Assembly (NCBI GenBank): GCA_028697875.1
Contig: JAQVEQ010000081.1
Location: 1 to 12,322, forward strand
Direction: 5' to 3'
Source of the DNA: Novosphingobium sp.
Lineage (GTDB): Bacteria; Pseudomonadota; Alphaproteobacteria; Sphingomonadales; Sphingomonadaceae
Length of the DNA: 12,322 nucleotides
In this document: piece by piece, positions 1 through 6,625 of the stretch
Numbering within the stretch: position 1 is the first letter of the stretch
How the letters are laid out: the number at the start of each line of letters is the position of its first letter
Made by a program: the position numbers and the translations under genes
The notes under the pieces: generated by a model
Seen by the model: the letters and a program-made list of their open reading frames with translations, nothing else
What the model was told of the DNA's origin: nothing
Databases searched by the model: none

Positions 1-371
<371 letters not shown>

Positions 372-387
372 GAATCCCACCATCAAC

Positions 388-404
388 GACAGTCTTGCAC
401 TGTC
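388..404 (+). other. Hairpin in the 23S-5S spacer
   Basis: The spacer 372-464 holds no gene. It contains a perfect 6-bp stem, GACAGT (388-393) with ACTGTC (399-404), around a 5-base loop. It has no T-tract and sits between two co-transcribed rRNAs, so an rRNA processing structure is more likely than a terminator. The role is inferred. Confidence 0.4.
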
Positions 405-464
405 TGGCGGACGATCGTCACAGCCAGATATGCATCGATTAAAACCGCGACACGCCGGCTCCAT

Positions 465-582
465 TGCTTGGTGACCATAGCGTCTGTGACCCACCCGATC
501 CCATCTCGAACTCGGTCGTGAAACCAGACAGCGCCGATGGTACTAACGCTCAAGCGTTGGAAGAGTAGGACGTCGCCAGGCA
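465..582 (+). rRNA. rrf: 5S ribosomal RNA
   Basis: Complete 5S rRNA, about 118 bases. The terminal helix pairs TGCTTGGTG (465-473) with CGCCAGGCA (574-582), including G-T wobbles. The conserved core CCCGATCCCATCTCGAACTC lies at about 493-512, and the 3' part carries the usual GGAAGAGTAGGACGTCGCCAGG. It lies about 90 bases after 23S, the normal end of an rRNA operon. Ends are set by the terminal helix and could shift by a base or two. Confidence 0.95.
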
Positions 583-624
583 TTGCAGCCGGCGTGAACG
601 CGAAAAACCCATTCATAATGTTTC

Positions 625-663
625 AAAAGCCGCTGCCGGACGCGTCCGAGCGGCGGCTTTTTG
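625..663 (+). terminator. Rho-independent terminator after 5S rRNA
   Basis: A 9-bp stem AAAAGCCGC (625-633) pairs with GCGGCTTTT (653-661) and runs into further T residues. The loop region holds another palindrome, CGGACGCGTCCG (637-648), making a long cruciform-like hairpin. It would stop the rRNA transcript before tRNA-fMet. Either some read-through occurs or the tRNA has its own start in 664-704. Confidence 0.8.
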
Positions 664-704
664 GTCTCTGGCCCATGGTTTTCCTGGGTCGACAGATCTG
701 GTGC

Positions 705-782
<78 letters not shown>

Positions 783-789
783 CACACAG

Positions 790-813
790 AACCCCGCTTC
801 GGCGGGGTTTTTT
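790..813 (+). terminator. Rho-independent terminator after tRNA-fMet
   Basis: An 8-bp stem AACCCCGC (790-797) and GCGGGGTT (802-809) with a TTCG tetraloop is followed by an unbroken run of T to 813. This is a textbook intrinsic terminator. It begins 9 bases after the tRNA and closes the rRNA/tRNA transcription unit. Confidence 0.92.
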
Positions 814-840
814 GTTGGCTTCGGCCCCCCGCTCTATAAG
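812..840 (+). promoter_or_regulatory. Candidate promoter for the SDR gene
   Basis: A TATAAG hexamer at 835-840 (5 of 6 match to the -10 consensus) lies 17 bases after TTGTTG (812-817), a weak -35 that reuses the T-tract of the preceding terminator. The predicted start near 847 would give a leader of about 20 bases before the ATG at 868. This is inferred from spacing and sequence only. Confidence 0.35.
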
Positions 841-867
841 ATACCCGTGGTACCGGAAGGGAGTGGC

Positions 868-1656
868 ATGGGGCGTGTATCGGGCAAGGTGGCGATCGTC
901 ACCGGTGGAACGACGGGCATTGGCGAAGCGGTGGCCAGGATGCTGGCGGAAGACGGCGCGCGCGTCGTGGTGGCGGGCACCAATGCCGATGCGGGACAAC
1001 GCGTAGCCTCCGCCATTGCCAAAGCTGGCGCCATTACCGAAACTGGCGGAGAAGCCGCGTTTTTTCGCTTCGATGTGACGGATCCGCAAGGCTGGACTGC
1101 CGCTTTCGCCTATACCGAGGAACTGTTCGGCGCCTGCTCCGTGCTGGTCAACAATGCCGGCATCGCCCCCTATGAGGATTTCGAGACGGAAAGCCTGGAA
1201 GACTGGCGGCAAGTGAACGCGGTCAATCTCGATGGCGTGTTCCTGGGTACGCAGGCGGCAGTCAATCACATGAAAATCCGCGAGGGCGGCTCGATTGTCA
1301 ACGTCTCGTCGGTGCTGGGCATTGTCGGGCAACCGGCCACGCCGGCCTATTCCGCGGCGAAAGGCGGTGTGCGGGCTTACAGCAAGTCCGCCGCCCTGCA
1401 TTGCGCGCGCAATGGCTATGGAATCCGGGTCAATTCCGTACATCCCGGGTTCGTGCGGACCCGGATGCTGGAAGATGCCGGAAAGGCCATTGGCGACGAA
1501 GAGGGCTTCCTGGCTCACGCCGCCGCCGGGCTCCCGATGGGGCGCCTCGGCCGCCCGGAGGAAATCGCGGCCGGAGTGTTGTTCCTTGCCTCGGACGAAT
1601 CGAGTTTCATGACCGGGGCGGAGCTGGTGATCGACGGCGGCTATACCGCGCAGTAG
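868..1656 (+). CDS. SDR family NAD(P)-dependent oxidoreductase
   Basis: A 262-residue classical short-chain dehydrogenase/reductase, a soluble single-domain Rossmann enzyme that oxidises an alcohol or reduces a ketone with NAD(P)(H). The nucleotide-binding motif TGGTTGIG is at residues 12-19, D69 follows beta-strand 3, and NNAG is at 95-98. The catalytic set is N120, S148, Y161 and K165 (YSAAK). The C-terminal GGYTAQ matches the ending common in glucose-1-dehydrogenase or cyclopentanol-dehydrogenase-like SDRs. The residue after beta-strand 2 is neither a clear Asp nor Arg (VVVAGTN), so cofactor choice is open. The ATG at 868 is chosen because GGAAGGGAG (856-864) precedes it and the fold starts at once; longer in-frame starts would run back through tRNA-fMet. 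It stands alone between two tRNA genes, so context gives no substrate. Confidence 0.93.
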   Translation: MGRVSGKVAIVTGGTTGIGEAVARMLAEDGARVVVAGTNADAGQRVASAIAKAGAITETGGEAAFFRFDVTDPQGWTAAFAYTEELFGACSVLVNNAGIAPYEDFETESLEDWRQVNAVNLDGVFLGTQAAVNHMKIREGGSIVNVSSVLGIVGQPATPAYSAAKGGVRAYSKSAALHCARNGYGIRVNSVHPGFVRTRMLEDAGKAIGDEEGFLAHAAAGLPMGRLGRPEEIAAGVLFLASDESSFMTGAELVIDGGYTAQ

Positions 1657-1684
1657 GCGCAATGCGCCGGACGATTCATTCCGA

Positions 1685-1714
1685 TTGACCGTTGCCCCCC
1701 GCCTGTGCCAATGC
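1685..1714 (+). promoter_or_regulatory. Candidate promoter for tRNA-Gly
   Basis: TTGACC at 1685-1690 matches the -35 consensus at 5 of 6 positions. About 18 bases later there is only a weak -10-like CAATGC (1709-1714). It sits just ahead of the tRNA at 1726, where a promoter would be expected. The poor -10 keeps this tentative. Confidence 0.25.
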
Positions 1715-1725
1715 GCGTGACCCGG

Positions 1726-1799
1726 GCGGGTGTAGCTCAATGGCAGAGCAGAAGCTTCCCAAGCTTACGACGAGGGTTCGATTCCCTTCACCCGCTCCA
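1726..1799 (+). tRNA. tRNA-Gly (CCC)
   Basis: A 74-base tRNA with encoded CCA (1797-1799) and discriminator T. The acceptor stem GCGGGTG (1726-1732) pairs fully with CACCCGC (1789-1795). The anticodon stem is GAAGC (1751-1755) with GCTTA, and the loop TTCCCAA puts U at position 33 and the anticodon CCC at 1758-1760. A TCC reading would put C at position 37 and break the stem, so CCC is preferred. The T arm is GAGGG-TTCGATT-CCCTT (1772-1788). There is no intrinsic terminator directly after it. Confidence 0.93.
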
Positions 1800-1823
1800 G
1801 TCTCCTCCCATGATTCCCGGCAA

Positions 1824-1851
1824 TGGACAGGCGGTTCGCATCGCCTATGAT
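1824..1851 (+). promoter_or_regulatory. Candidate promoter for the Gdt1-like membrane protein
   Basis: TGGACA (1824-1829, 5 of 6 match to the -35 consensus) is followed after 16 bases by TATGAT (1846-1851, 5 of 6 match to the -10). The predicted start near 1858 gives a ~39-base leader to the ATG at 1897. It is one of the better sigma70-like pairs in the window, but is still a sequence-only prediction. Confidence 0.4.
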
Positions 1852-1896
1852 CGCGTCCGGCCCGGCACTGTGCGGGGCGGGGGACTGACACAGGCC

Positions 1897-2460
1897 ATGC
1901 CTTCCTTTTTCCTGGCACTGCTCGCCGCCGCGCTGGCCTCTTTCGGTGGCCGCGACCAACGGCTTGTCGCCCGTCTCTCCGGGCGCCTCGGTGGGAGTGG
2001 TGTCCTGTTGGCCCTCGCATGGATAGCAGCCTGCGGCACGGCGGTCCTTGCCGCGCTCGCCGGGGCCGGTGTCACCCAGATCCTGCCGCCAGCGGCAAAG
2101 CACATGCTGGCGGCATTCGCATTGCTGCTCGGCGGGCTTGAGCTTGCCTGGCCATGGCGCCTCCGCAAGGTGGAAGAGCCGACCCGTTCGGCGGTTGCGA
2201 TCCTGATCGTCCTTGGCTCGCTGCAGATCGGCGACGGGGCGCGCTTTCTCATTCTTGCCATTGCCGTGGTCACCGGCGATCCTGTGCTGGCCGCTGCCGG
2301 CGGCGCGCTGGGCAGCGGCGCCGTGCTTACCATGGGCTGGGCGATGGGGCCGGATATGGAGCGTACCCTGCCTCTCAAACCCATACGTTACGCAGTTGCG
2401 GCCGTGCTCGTGGTGGCCGGTGTAGTAATCGGACTTTCGGCGCGTGGAATCATTTCCTGA
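1897..2460 (+). CDS. Integral membrane protein, diverged Gdt1/UPF0016-like
   Basis: A 187-residue, very hydrophobic protein with about six membrane segments in two similar halves, around residues 2-17, 33-57, 66-85, 98-124, 128-150 and 165-182. Length and two-half layout fit the UPF0016/TMEM165-Gdt1 family of small cation exchangers (Mn or Ca transport). That family's signature is E-x-G-D-(K/R)-(T/S) in each half. Here the matching places read GGRDQ (residues 17-21) and QIGDGARF (110-117), so the conserved Glu and the basic-Thr pair are gone and only GD survives in the second half. The assignment rests on layout and partial motif. The ATG at 1897 is chosen because an earlier ATG (1810) would place the likely promoter inside the gene; its ribosome site is poor. 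It could instead be an unrelated small membrane protein. Confidence 0.7.
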   Translation: MPSFFLALLAAALASFGGRDQRLVARLSGRLGGSGVLLALAWIAACGTAVLAALAGAGVTQILPPAAKHMLAAFALLLGGLELAWPWRLRKVEEPTRSAVAILIVLGSLQIGDGARFLILAIAVVTGDPVLAAAGGALGSGAVLTMGWAMGPDMERTLPLKPIRYAVAAVLVVAGVVIGLSARGIIS

Positions 2461-2552
2461 TCGCCATGATCGATCACTGTGGCAGGATATTCCCGTGAAA
2501 CTCCGTTCTGTTTCAGGTGTATAAGACACCCGAGCAAGAAAGGAGACTTGTC

Positions 2553-3014
2553 ATGCCCCAGGCAGGCGACAACGCGAAGAAGGCCTTGGTCGACGAGATG
2601 AACGGTGTGCTCGCCGACTATCTGGCGCTTTATATGAAAACCAAGAATTTCCATTGGCACGTTGCCGGGCCGCGTTTCCGCGACCTGCACCTCCTGTTCG
2701 ACGAGCAGGCAACCGAGATATTCGGGGTGGTCGACCTCATTGCCGAACGTGTGCGCAAGAACGATGCGAATACGCTGACCTCGATCGGTTCGATCGCCGC
2801 GCGCACCGCGGTCAAGGACCAGGACGATGCGGCGCTTTCGGCGGATGCGATGGTCGGCGAATTGCGCGACGACAACGTGGCGCTGGTCGCACGGTTGAAG
2901 CGGCTCAAGCAACTGGCCGGCGATGCGAACGATACGGTGACCGAAGGCGCTGTCGACGACTGGACCGACCAGGCCGAACAGCGCGTGTGGTTCCTCGGCC
3001 AGACGCTCAAGTAA
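2553..3014 (+). CDS. dps: Dps family ferritin-like DNA-protection protein
   Basis: A 153-residue, four-helix-bundle protein of the Dps family. In this family twelve subunits form a hollow cage that oxidises Fe(II) with peroxide and stores it, protecting DNA during starvation and oxidative stress. The inter-subunit ferroxidase set is complete and correctly spaced: H34, H46, D50, D61 and E65, equivalent to E. coli H51, H63, D67, D78 and E82. The signature NFHWHVAGPRF spans residues 32-42. There is no lysine-rich N-terminal tail like that of E. coli Dps, so DNA binding may be weak (inference). AAAGGAGA (2539-2546) sits 6 bases before the ATG at 2553, which decides the start over an upstream in-frame GTG at 2517. 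A TATAAG at 2520-2525 is a plausible -10, with no convincing -35. It is monocistronic, with its own terminator. Confidence 0.95.
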   Translation: MPQAGDNAKKALVDEMNGVLADYLALYMKTKNFHWHVAGPRFRDLHLLFDEQATEIFGVVDLIAERVRKNDANTLTSIGSIAARTAVKDQDDAALSADAMVGELRDDNVALVARLKRLKQLAGDANDTVTEGAVDDWTDQAEQRVWFLGQTLK

Positions 3015-3033
3015 GAGGACCGAACCGGCTTCG

Positions 3034-3071
3034 AAACGGCCGCCGTGGCGTTACGCTGCGGCGGCCGTTTT
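3034..3071 (+). terminator. Long hairpin terminator after dps
   Basis: An 11-bp perfect stem AAACGGCCGCC (3034-3044) with GGCGGCCGTTT (3060-3070) extends inward by several more pairs around a TTA-centred loop. It ends in TTTT (3068-3071). It starts 20 bases after the dps stop. The T-run is short, but the stem is exceptionally stable. Confidence 0.8.
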
Positions 3072-3079
3072 GCTATAGG
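3071..3079 (+). promoter_or_regulatory. Candidate extended -10 promoter for pgl
   Basis: TGCTATAGG reads as an extended -10 (TGn plus TATAGG) and begins on the last T of the dps terminator. No good -35 is possible except inside the hairpin. The predicted start falls at about 3084-3087, almost on the ATG at 3086. Either the message is nearly leaderless, or this is not the promoter and pgl depends on read-through from dps. Confidence 0.3.
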
Positions 3080-3085
3080 GAGGCG

Positions 3086-3706
3086 ATGGAGACTCTCACG
3101 ATCATCGAAGGCGCCGAGGACGGGGCAGTCGTCCAATGGCTGCGCGGCTGTCTGGCGGCGGCGCTCGCGCGGGTGGATGGGCCTGTCGCCATCACCGTGC
3201 CGGGCGGTTCGACCCCCTTTCCCATCCTGGCGCGGCTGACGAAGATGGATCTCGACTGGTCGAGAGTGGCGGTTTGGCCGGGCGACGACCGCGTCGTCCC
3301 GGAAGATCACCCGGCAAGCAACACCGGCAGGATCCGCGCTTTGTTCGAGCCGGTGGGCGCGCGAGTCGTGCCACTGGCGGACGATGCGCGGCCGCCGCAT
3401 TTCGCGCTGGCCTGGCTGGGCATGGGGGCGGATGGGCATATCGCTTCGCTCTTCCCCAACACCGATCCGCAGGCCGCCGATCCCTTGCCGGTCCGCAGGC
3501 TGACGCCTGACCCGCTGCCGCCCGAGGCGCCGTTCGACCGGATCAGCCTGACAATCCCGGCCCTCTTGGCGAGCGACGAAATCCTGTTCGTCATCCGGGG
3601 GGAAGACAAGCGGGCGGTGTTCGATGCCGCAGTGGCCGGACACAGCGACTTGCCGGTGGCGCGTCTGCTGGGTGCCGCGACGCAGCCGGTCACGTGCTTC
3701 ACCTGA
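3086..3706 (+). CDS. pgl: 6-phosphogluconolactonase
   Basis: A 206-residue cytosolic enzyme that hydrolyses 6-phosphoglucono-1,5-lactone to 6-phosphogluconate, the second step of the oxidative pentose phosphate and Entner-Doudoroff routes. It belongs to the glucosamine-6-phosphate isomerase/6PGL fold. The phosphate-binding VPGGSTP spans residues 38-44. WPGDDR (64-69) takes the place of the usual D-E-R segment. The signature GMGADGHIASLFP spans 112-124 and carries the catalytic His118. It is slightly shorter than the usual 220-240 residues. The ATG at 3086 has GGGAGG (3078-3083) close by. Its usual partners zwf and edd are not in the window; instead it is followed by an overlapping NUDIX gene. 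The family also holds glucosamine-6-phosphate deaminases, but the motif and length favour Pgl. Confidence 0.92.
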   Translation: METLTIIEGAEDGAVVQWLRGCLAAALARVDGPVAITVPGGSTPFPILARLTKMDLDWSRVAVWPGDDRVVPEDHPASNTGRIRALFEPVGARVVPLADDARPPHFALAWLGMGADGHIASLFPNTDPQAADPLPVRRLTPDPLPPEAPFDRISLTIPALLASDEILFVIRGEDKRAVFDAAVAGHSDLPVARLLGAATQPVTCFT

Positions 3707-4149
3707 TTCCCGCGCCGCTCCACCGGGCGGGGCTGCGTCTTGCCCATGGGTTGCGCAAGCGCTGGTGGCGGATCGCGCGGCCGCATCTTTCCGGATGTTG
3801 CATGATCGGGCTGGACGGGACCGGCCGGGTGCTGCTGGTCCGGCATAGTTACGGTCTCGGGCTCTGGTCCCTGCCCGGCGGCGCCCTGCGCCGGGGCGAG
3901 GACCCGGCATTCGCCGCGCGGCGGGAATGGGGGGAGGAAATCGGCTGCGCGCTTGACGGCTTGCGCGCCGTGGCCGTGCTGGAACACAGGTTGCATGGCG
4001 CGCGCAACACGGTCCATCTCTATGCCGGGCTGGTCGTGGGAGAACCGTTGGCCGACGGGCGGGAGATCGCCGAACTCGCCTTCTTCGCATGCGATGCCCT
4101 GCCGGAAGGGCGCAGCCGCACGGTCGACGAGCGCCTCGGCCTGCTCTGA
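3694..4149 (+). CDS. NUDIX hydrolase
   Basis: A 151-residue NUDIX-fold hydrolase, an enzyme that cleaves nucleoside diphosphates linked to another group using Mg or Mn. The NUDIX box is perfect at residues 63-85: G63, then E69 after five residues, seven more, then REWGEEIG (77-84). The preceding HSYGLGLWSLPGG (51-63) is the usual lead-in. The basic N-terminus (RKRWWRIARPHL, 21-32) is not part of the core fold. The start is set to GTG at 3694, 13 bases inside pgl, because no in-frame ATG occurs before residue 37, which would cut into the first strand. The overlap implies translational coupling to pgl. The substrate cannot be read from the sequence; house-cleaning of oxidised or modified nucleotides is one possibility. 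Confidence 0.88.
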   Translation: MLHLIPAPLHRAGLRLAHGLRKRWWRIARPHLSGCCMIGLDGTGRVLLVRHSYGLGLWSLPGGALRRGEDPAFAARREWGEEIGCALDGLRAVAVLEHRLHGARNTVHLYAGLVVGEPLADGREIAELAFFACDALPEGRSRTVDERLGLL

Positions 4150-4154
4150 CGGAC

Positions 4155-5276
4155 CTAGAGGAGCGAGAGCTGCGCGGTGTCCTGCTCGCGTTCCTCGTGT
4201 TCTCCTTCGAGGGAGGACAGGGTCAGCCCCATCAGCCGGATCGGCTGCGGCAGGGGAAGCATTTCTTCCAGCAAGGCGTGGCCGAGCGCGGAGAATTCCG
4301 TCTTGCCCGACACGAGATGCGCGACCGAGCGGGCGCGGGTGACAAGCGTGAAATCGGCGTAGCGCAGTTTCAGTGTCACTGTCCGGCCATGCGCTCCGGC
4401 CCGTTCGATCCGTTCCCACACGATTCCGGCGATCGTGTCGAGCGTTTCCCGCAGGGCCGGCCCGGTGGAAATGTCGTGGGCGAACGTCCGTTCCGCGCCG
4501 ATCGACTTGCGCGGCCGGTCGGGCTGGACGGGACGCAGGTCGATCCCCCGCGCCGCGCGGTAGAGATAGTCGGCAAAGCTGCCGAAATGATGCTTGAGGA
4601 AGGCGATGTCCTGCGCCGCGAGATCGGCGCCGGTTTCGATGCCGAGCCTAGCCATCTTCTCCGCCCCGCGCGGGCCGACCCCGTGGAACCTGCGCACCGG
4701 CAGGCCGGCAACGAATTGGGCCCCTTCGCCCGGCCGGATCACGCACAGCCCGTCGGGCTTGTTCTGGTCGCTGGCGAGCTTGGCGAGGAACTTGTTGTAG
4801 GACACGCCCGCGCTGGCCGTGAGGCGCAATTCCTCGCGGACGCGCCGCCGGATCAGTTCGGCGATCCGGGTGGCCGAGCCGATCCCGCGCAAGTCGGCGG
4901 TCACGTCGAGATAGGCTTCGTCGAGGCTCAGCGGTTCGACCAGCGGGGTATAGTCGAGAAAGATGGCGCGGATCTGCTGCGACACGGCGCGATAGGTGTC
5001 GAACCGGGGATGGACGAACACGAGGCCGGGGCATAGCCGCCTGGCCCGCGCGGACGGCATGGCGGAGCGTACGCCGAACTGTCGTGCCTCATAACTGGCC
5101 GCTGCGACCACCCCGCGCGAAGCGGTGCCACCCACGGCCACGGGCCTGCCTTTCAGCGAGGGATCGTCGCGCTGTTCCACGCTGGCGTAGAAGGCGTCCA
5201 TGTCGATATGGATGATCTTCCGCAGCCCGGGCGCTTCGGGCTCGACCTCCTCCGGTGGGGATGCGGGAGTCGCCAT
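4155..5276 (-). CDS. dinB: DNA polymerase IV (Y-family, translesion)
   Basis: A 373-residue Y-family polymerase that copies past damaged bases at the cost of fidelity. The catalytic acids are D25 (in HIDMDAFYASVEQRD, 23-37) and D119/E120 (SLDEAYLD, 117-124). Y30 sits at the steric-gate position that excludes ribonucleotides. YNKFLAKLASDQNKPDG and the HhH-like segment VGPRGAEKMARLGI follow in the expected order, then the little-finger domain. The last five residues are QLSLL, a good beta-clamp binding motif, which argues for an intact C-terminus. The N-terminus carries ~18 extra residues rich in Pro and Glu before the core. The ATG at 5276 is preferred because upstream codons look unlike protein, although no clear ribosome site precedes it. 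It converges on the NUDIX gene with 5 bases between stops and no terminator. I see no alphaproteobacterial LexA box (GAAC-N7-GAAC or GTTC-N7-GTTC) upstream. Confidence 0.96.
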   Translation of the reverse strand: MATPASPPEEVEPEAPGLRKIIHIDMDAFYASVEQRDDPSLKGRPVAVGGTASRGVVAAASYEARQFGVRSAMPSARARRLCPGLVFVHPRFDTYRAVSQQIRAIFLDYTPLVEPLSLDEAYLDVTADLRGIGSATRIAELIRRRVREELRLTASAGVSYNKFLAKLASDQNKPDGLCVIRPGEGAQFVAGLPVRRFHGVGPRGAEKMARLGIETGADLAAQDIAFLKHHFGSFADYLYRAARGIDLRPVQPDRPRKSIGAERTFAHDISTGPALRETLDTIAGIVWERIERAGAHGRTVTLKLRYADFTLVTRARSVAHLVSGKTEFSALGHALLEEMLPLPQPIRLMGLTLSSLEGEHEEREQDTAQLSLL

Positions 5277-5316
5277 GACAACGAACCTAGGCGCTCTCGC
5301 TCCCCGGTGGAAGTGG

Positions 5317-5330
5317 CCGAAACGGTTCGG
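5317..5330. repeat. Inverted repeat in the dinB-MFS divergent region
   Basis: CCGAA (5317-5321) and TTCGG (5326-5330) form a perfect 5-bp inverted repeat with a 4-base spacer. It lies near the middle of the 98-base gap between two divergent starts, where an operator would be expected. It is short enough to be chance in GC-rich DNA. No clear sigma70 promoter pair was recognised in the gap. Confidence 0.25.
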
Positions 5331-5374
5331 CATTTCCGCTTTCCCTGTCTGGCGCGAACGGGCATGGCCCATTC

Positions 5375-6625
5375 ATGACGTTCCGTTTCGCCCCTACCCG
5401 CAGAACGACGATCGGCGAGCGCGAACTGGTGCCGATGGTGGCGCTGGCCATGTCGCTTCACGCCTTCGCCATCGACGCCATGCTGCCCGCGCTGGACGAG
5501 ATGGCGCGCGACCTTGGCGCCGTTCACGGGAACGAGCGGCAACTGGTGGTCAGCCTCTACCTGATCGGCAGCGGGCTGGGGTGCCTCCTGCCGGGCGCCT
5601 TTGCCGACCGCTTCGGCCGGCGGCCGCTGCTGATATTCGCCTTGGCGGCTTACGCCGTGCTGTCGCTGGTGCTTGCCCTCATCGACGATTTCACGGTCAT
5701 GGTGGTGCTGCGCGGGCTGCAAGGCGTGGTTTGCGCCGGGTTGACCGTAGTGCCCAGTGCGATCGTGCGCGACCGCTACGCCGGCGACCGCATGGCCCGG
5801 CTGCTGTCCCTGATCGCGGCCGTATTCATCATTGTTCCGGTCATCGCACCCAGCATCGGGCAGTTCGTGATGCTGTTTGCCGGATGGCGGACGATTTTCG
5901 ACCTGTCGGCGCTGCTTGCCGCGTGCATGACGGTCTGGGTCTGGACCCGCCTGCCCGAATCGCTCGATCCCGCGCACCGGCAGAAGGTCGATGTCCCGGT
6001 CGTCGTCCGTAATATGCTCGCATCGCTCTCGCGCCGCGAGTCGATCGGTTACGTGCTCGGCGCACCGCTGCTGATGGGGGCGATCTTTGGCTACATCAAT
6101 TCCGCGCAGCAGCTGATCGGCGAGCATTTCGGCGTCGGAACGATGTTCCCGCTGGTCTTCGGGGCGATGGCCTCGACCATGGCGCTTACCAACATCGTCA
6201 ATTCGCGAATCGTCGAACGGTTCGGCGCGCGGCGCGTATCGCATGCCGGTGCGATCGTCTTCATCGCGGTCAGCCTGGCCCAGGTGTGGGCAGCGTATTT
6301 CCGCAGCGACAGCCTGGCCTGGTTCATGCCGTTGCTGGCGCTCAATCTCGGTCTGCTCGGCTTTCTCGGTGCGAATTTCAGCTCGATCGCGCTGCAGCCC
6401 TTTGCGGACATCGCGGGCGCGGCGAGTTCGATGCACGCCTTTGTCCGCCTGTTCGGGGCCTCGCTGGTCGGGATGGTGATCGGCCAGTCCTATGACGGCA
6501 CGGCGCGCCCCTTTGCCTTCGCCCTCCTGGCGTGCAGCGTTTCGGCGCTGCTGCTGGTGCTTTTCAGCGAGAAGGGACAGCTGTTCCGCCGACTGATCCC
6601 GCCGGGCGGCGAACGGGTCTGCTGA
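5375..6625 (+). CDS. MFS drug-type transporter, Bcr/CflA-like
   Basis: A 416-residue inner-membrane protein with about 12 predicted membrane segments, of the major facilitator superfamily. The layout fits proton-coupled efflux pumps of the DHA1 Bcr/CflA group. TM1 carries the characteristic FAIDAMLPAL with D34, followed by the QLVVSLYLIGSGLGCLLPG stretch. Motif A is at residues 74-83 (GAFADRFGRR), in the TM2-TM3 loop. A proline-rich TM5 (VFIIVPVIAPSIG) matches motif C of exporters. No strong ribosome site precedes the ATG at 5375. Its TGA shares one base with the glpD ATG (TGATG), so the two are probably one operon with coupled translation. The substrate is unknown; the family exports small drugs, sulfonamides or cysteine-like metabolites. 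Confidence 0.9.
   Translation: MTFRFAPTRRTTIGERELVPMVALAMSLHAFAIDAMLPALDEMARDLGAVHGNERQLVVSLYLIGSGLGCLLPGAFADRFGRRPLLIFALAAYAVLSLVLALIDDFTVMVVLRGLQGVVCAGLTVVPSAIVRDRYAGDRMARLLSLIAAVFIIVPVIAPSIGQFVMLFAGWRTIFDLSALLAACMTVWVWTRLPESLDPAHRQKVDVPVVVRNMLASLSRRESIGYVLGAPLLMGAIFGYINSAQQLIGEHFGVGTMFPLVFGAMASTMALTNIVNSRIVERFGARRVSHAGAIVFIAVSLAQVWAAYFRSDSLAWFMPLLALNLGLLGFLGANFSSIALQPFADIAGAASSMHAFVRLFGASLVGMVIGQSYDGTARPFAFALLACSVSALLLVLFSEKGQLFRRLIPPGGERVC

Noticed and set aside
1656..1668. GGCGCA-A-TGCGCC palindrome after the SDR stop
   Set aside because: The loop is too small unless the stem is cut to four pairs, and no T-tract follows, so it was not called a terminator.
1726..1799. tRNA-Gly as a possible integration (att) site
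   Set aside because: No integrase, no repeated tRNA 3' end elsewhere in the window and no change in gene style on either side.
2458..2476. Inverted repeat TGATCG-N7-CGATCA between the Gdt1-like gene and dps
   Set aside because: It overlaps the stop codon, has no T-tract, lies over 40 bases before the dps -10, and is short enough to be chance.
2630..4419. Large minus-strand open frames opposite dps, pgl and the NUDIX gene
   Set aside because: They cover three well-supported genes and encode Arg/Pro-rich low-complexity sequence, a mirror effect of high third-position GC.
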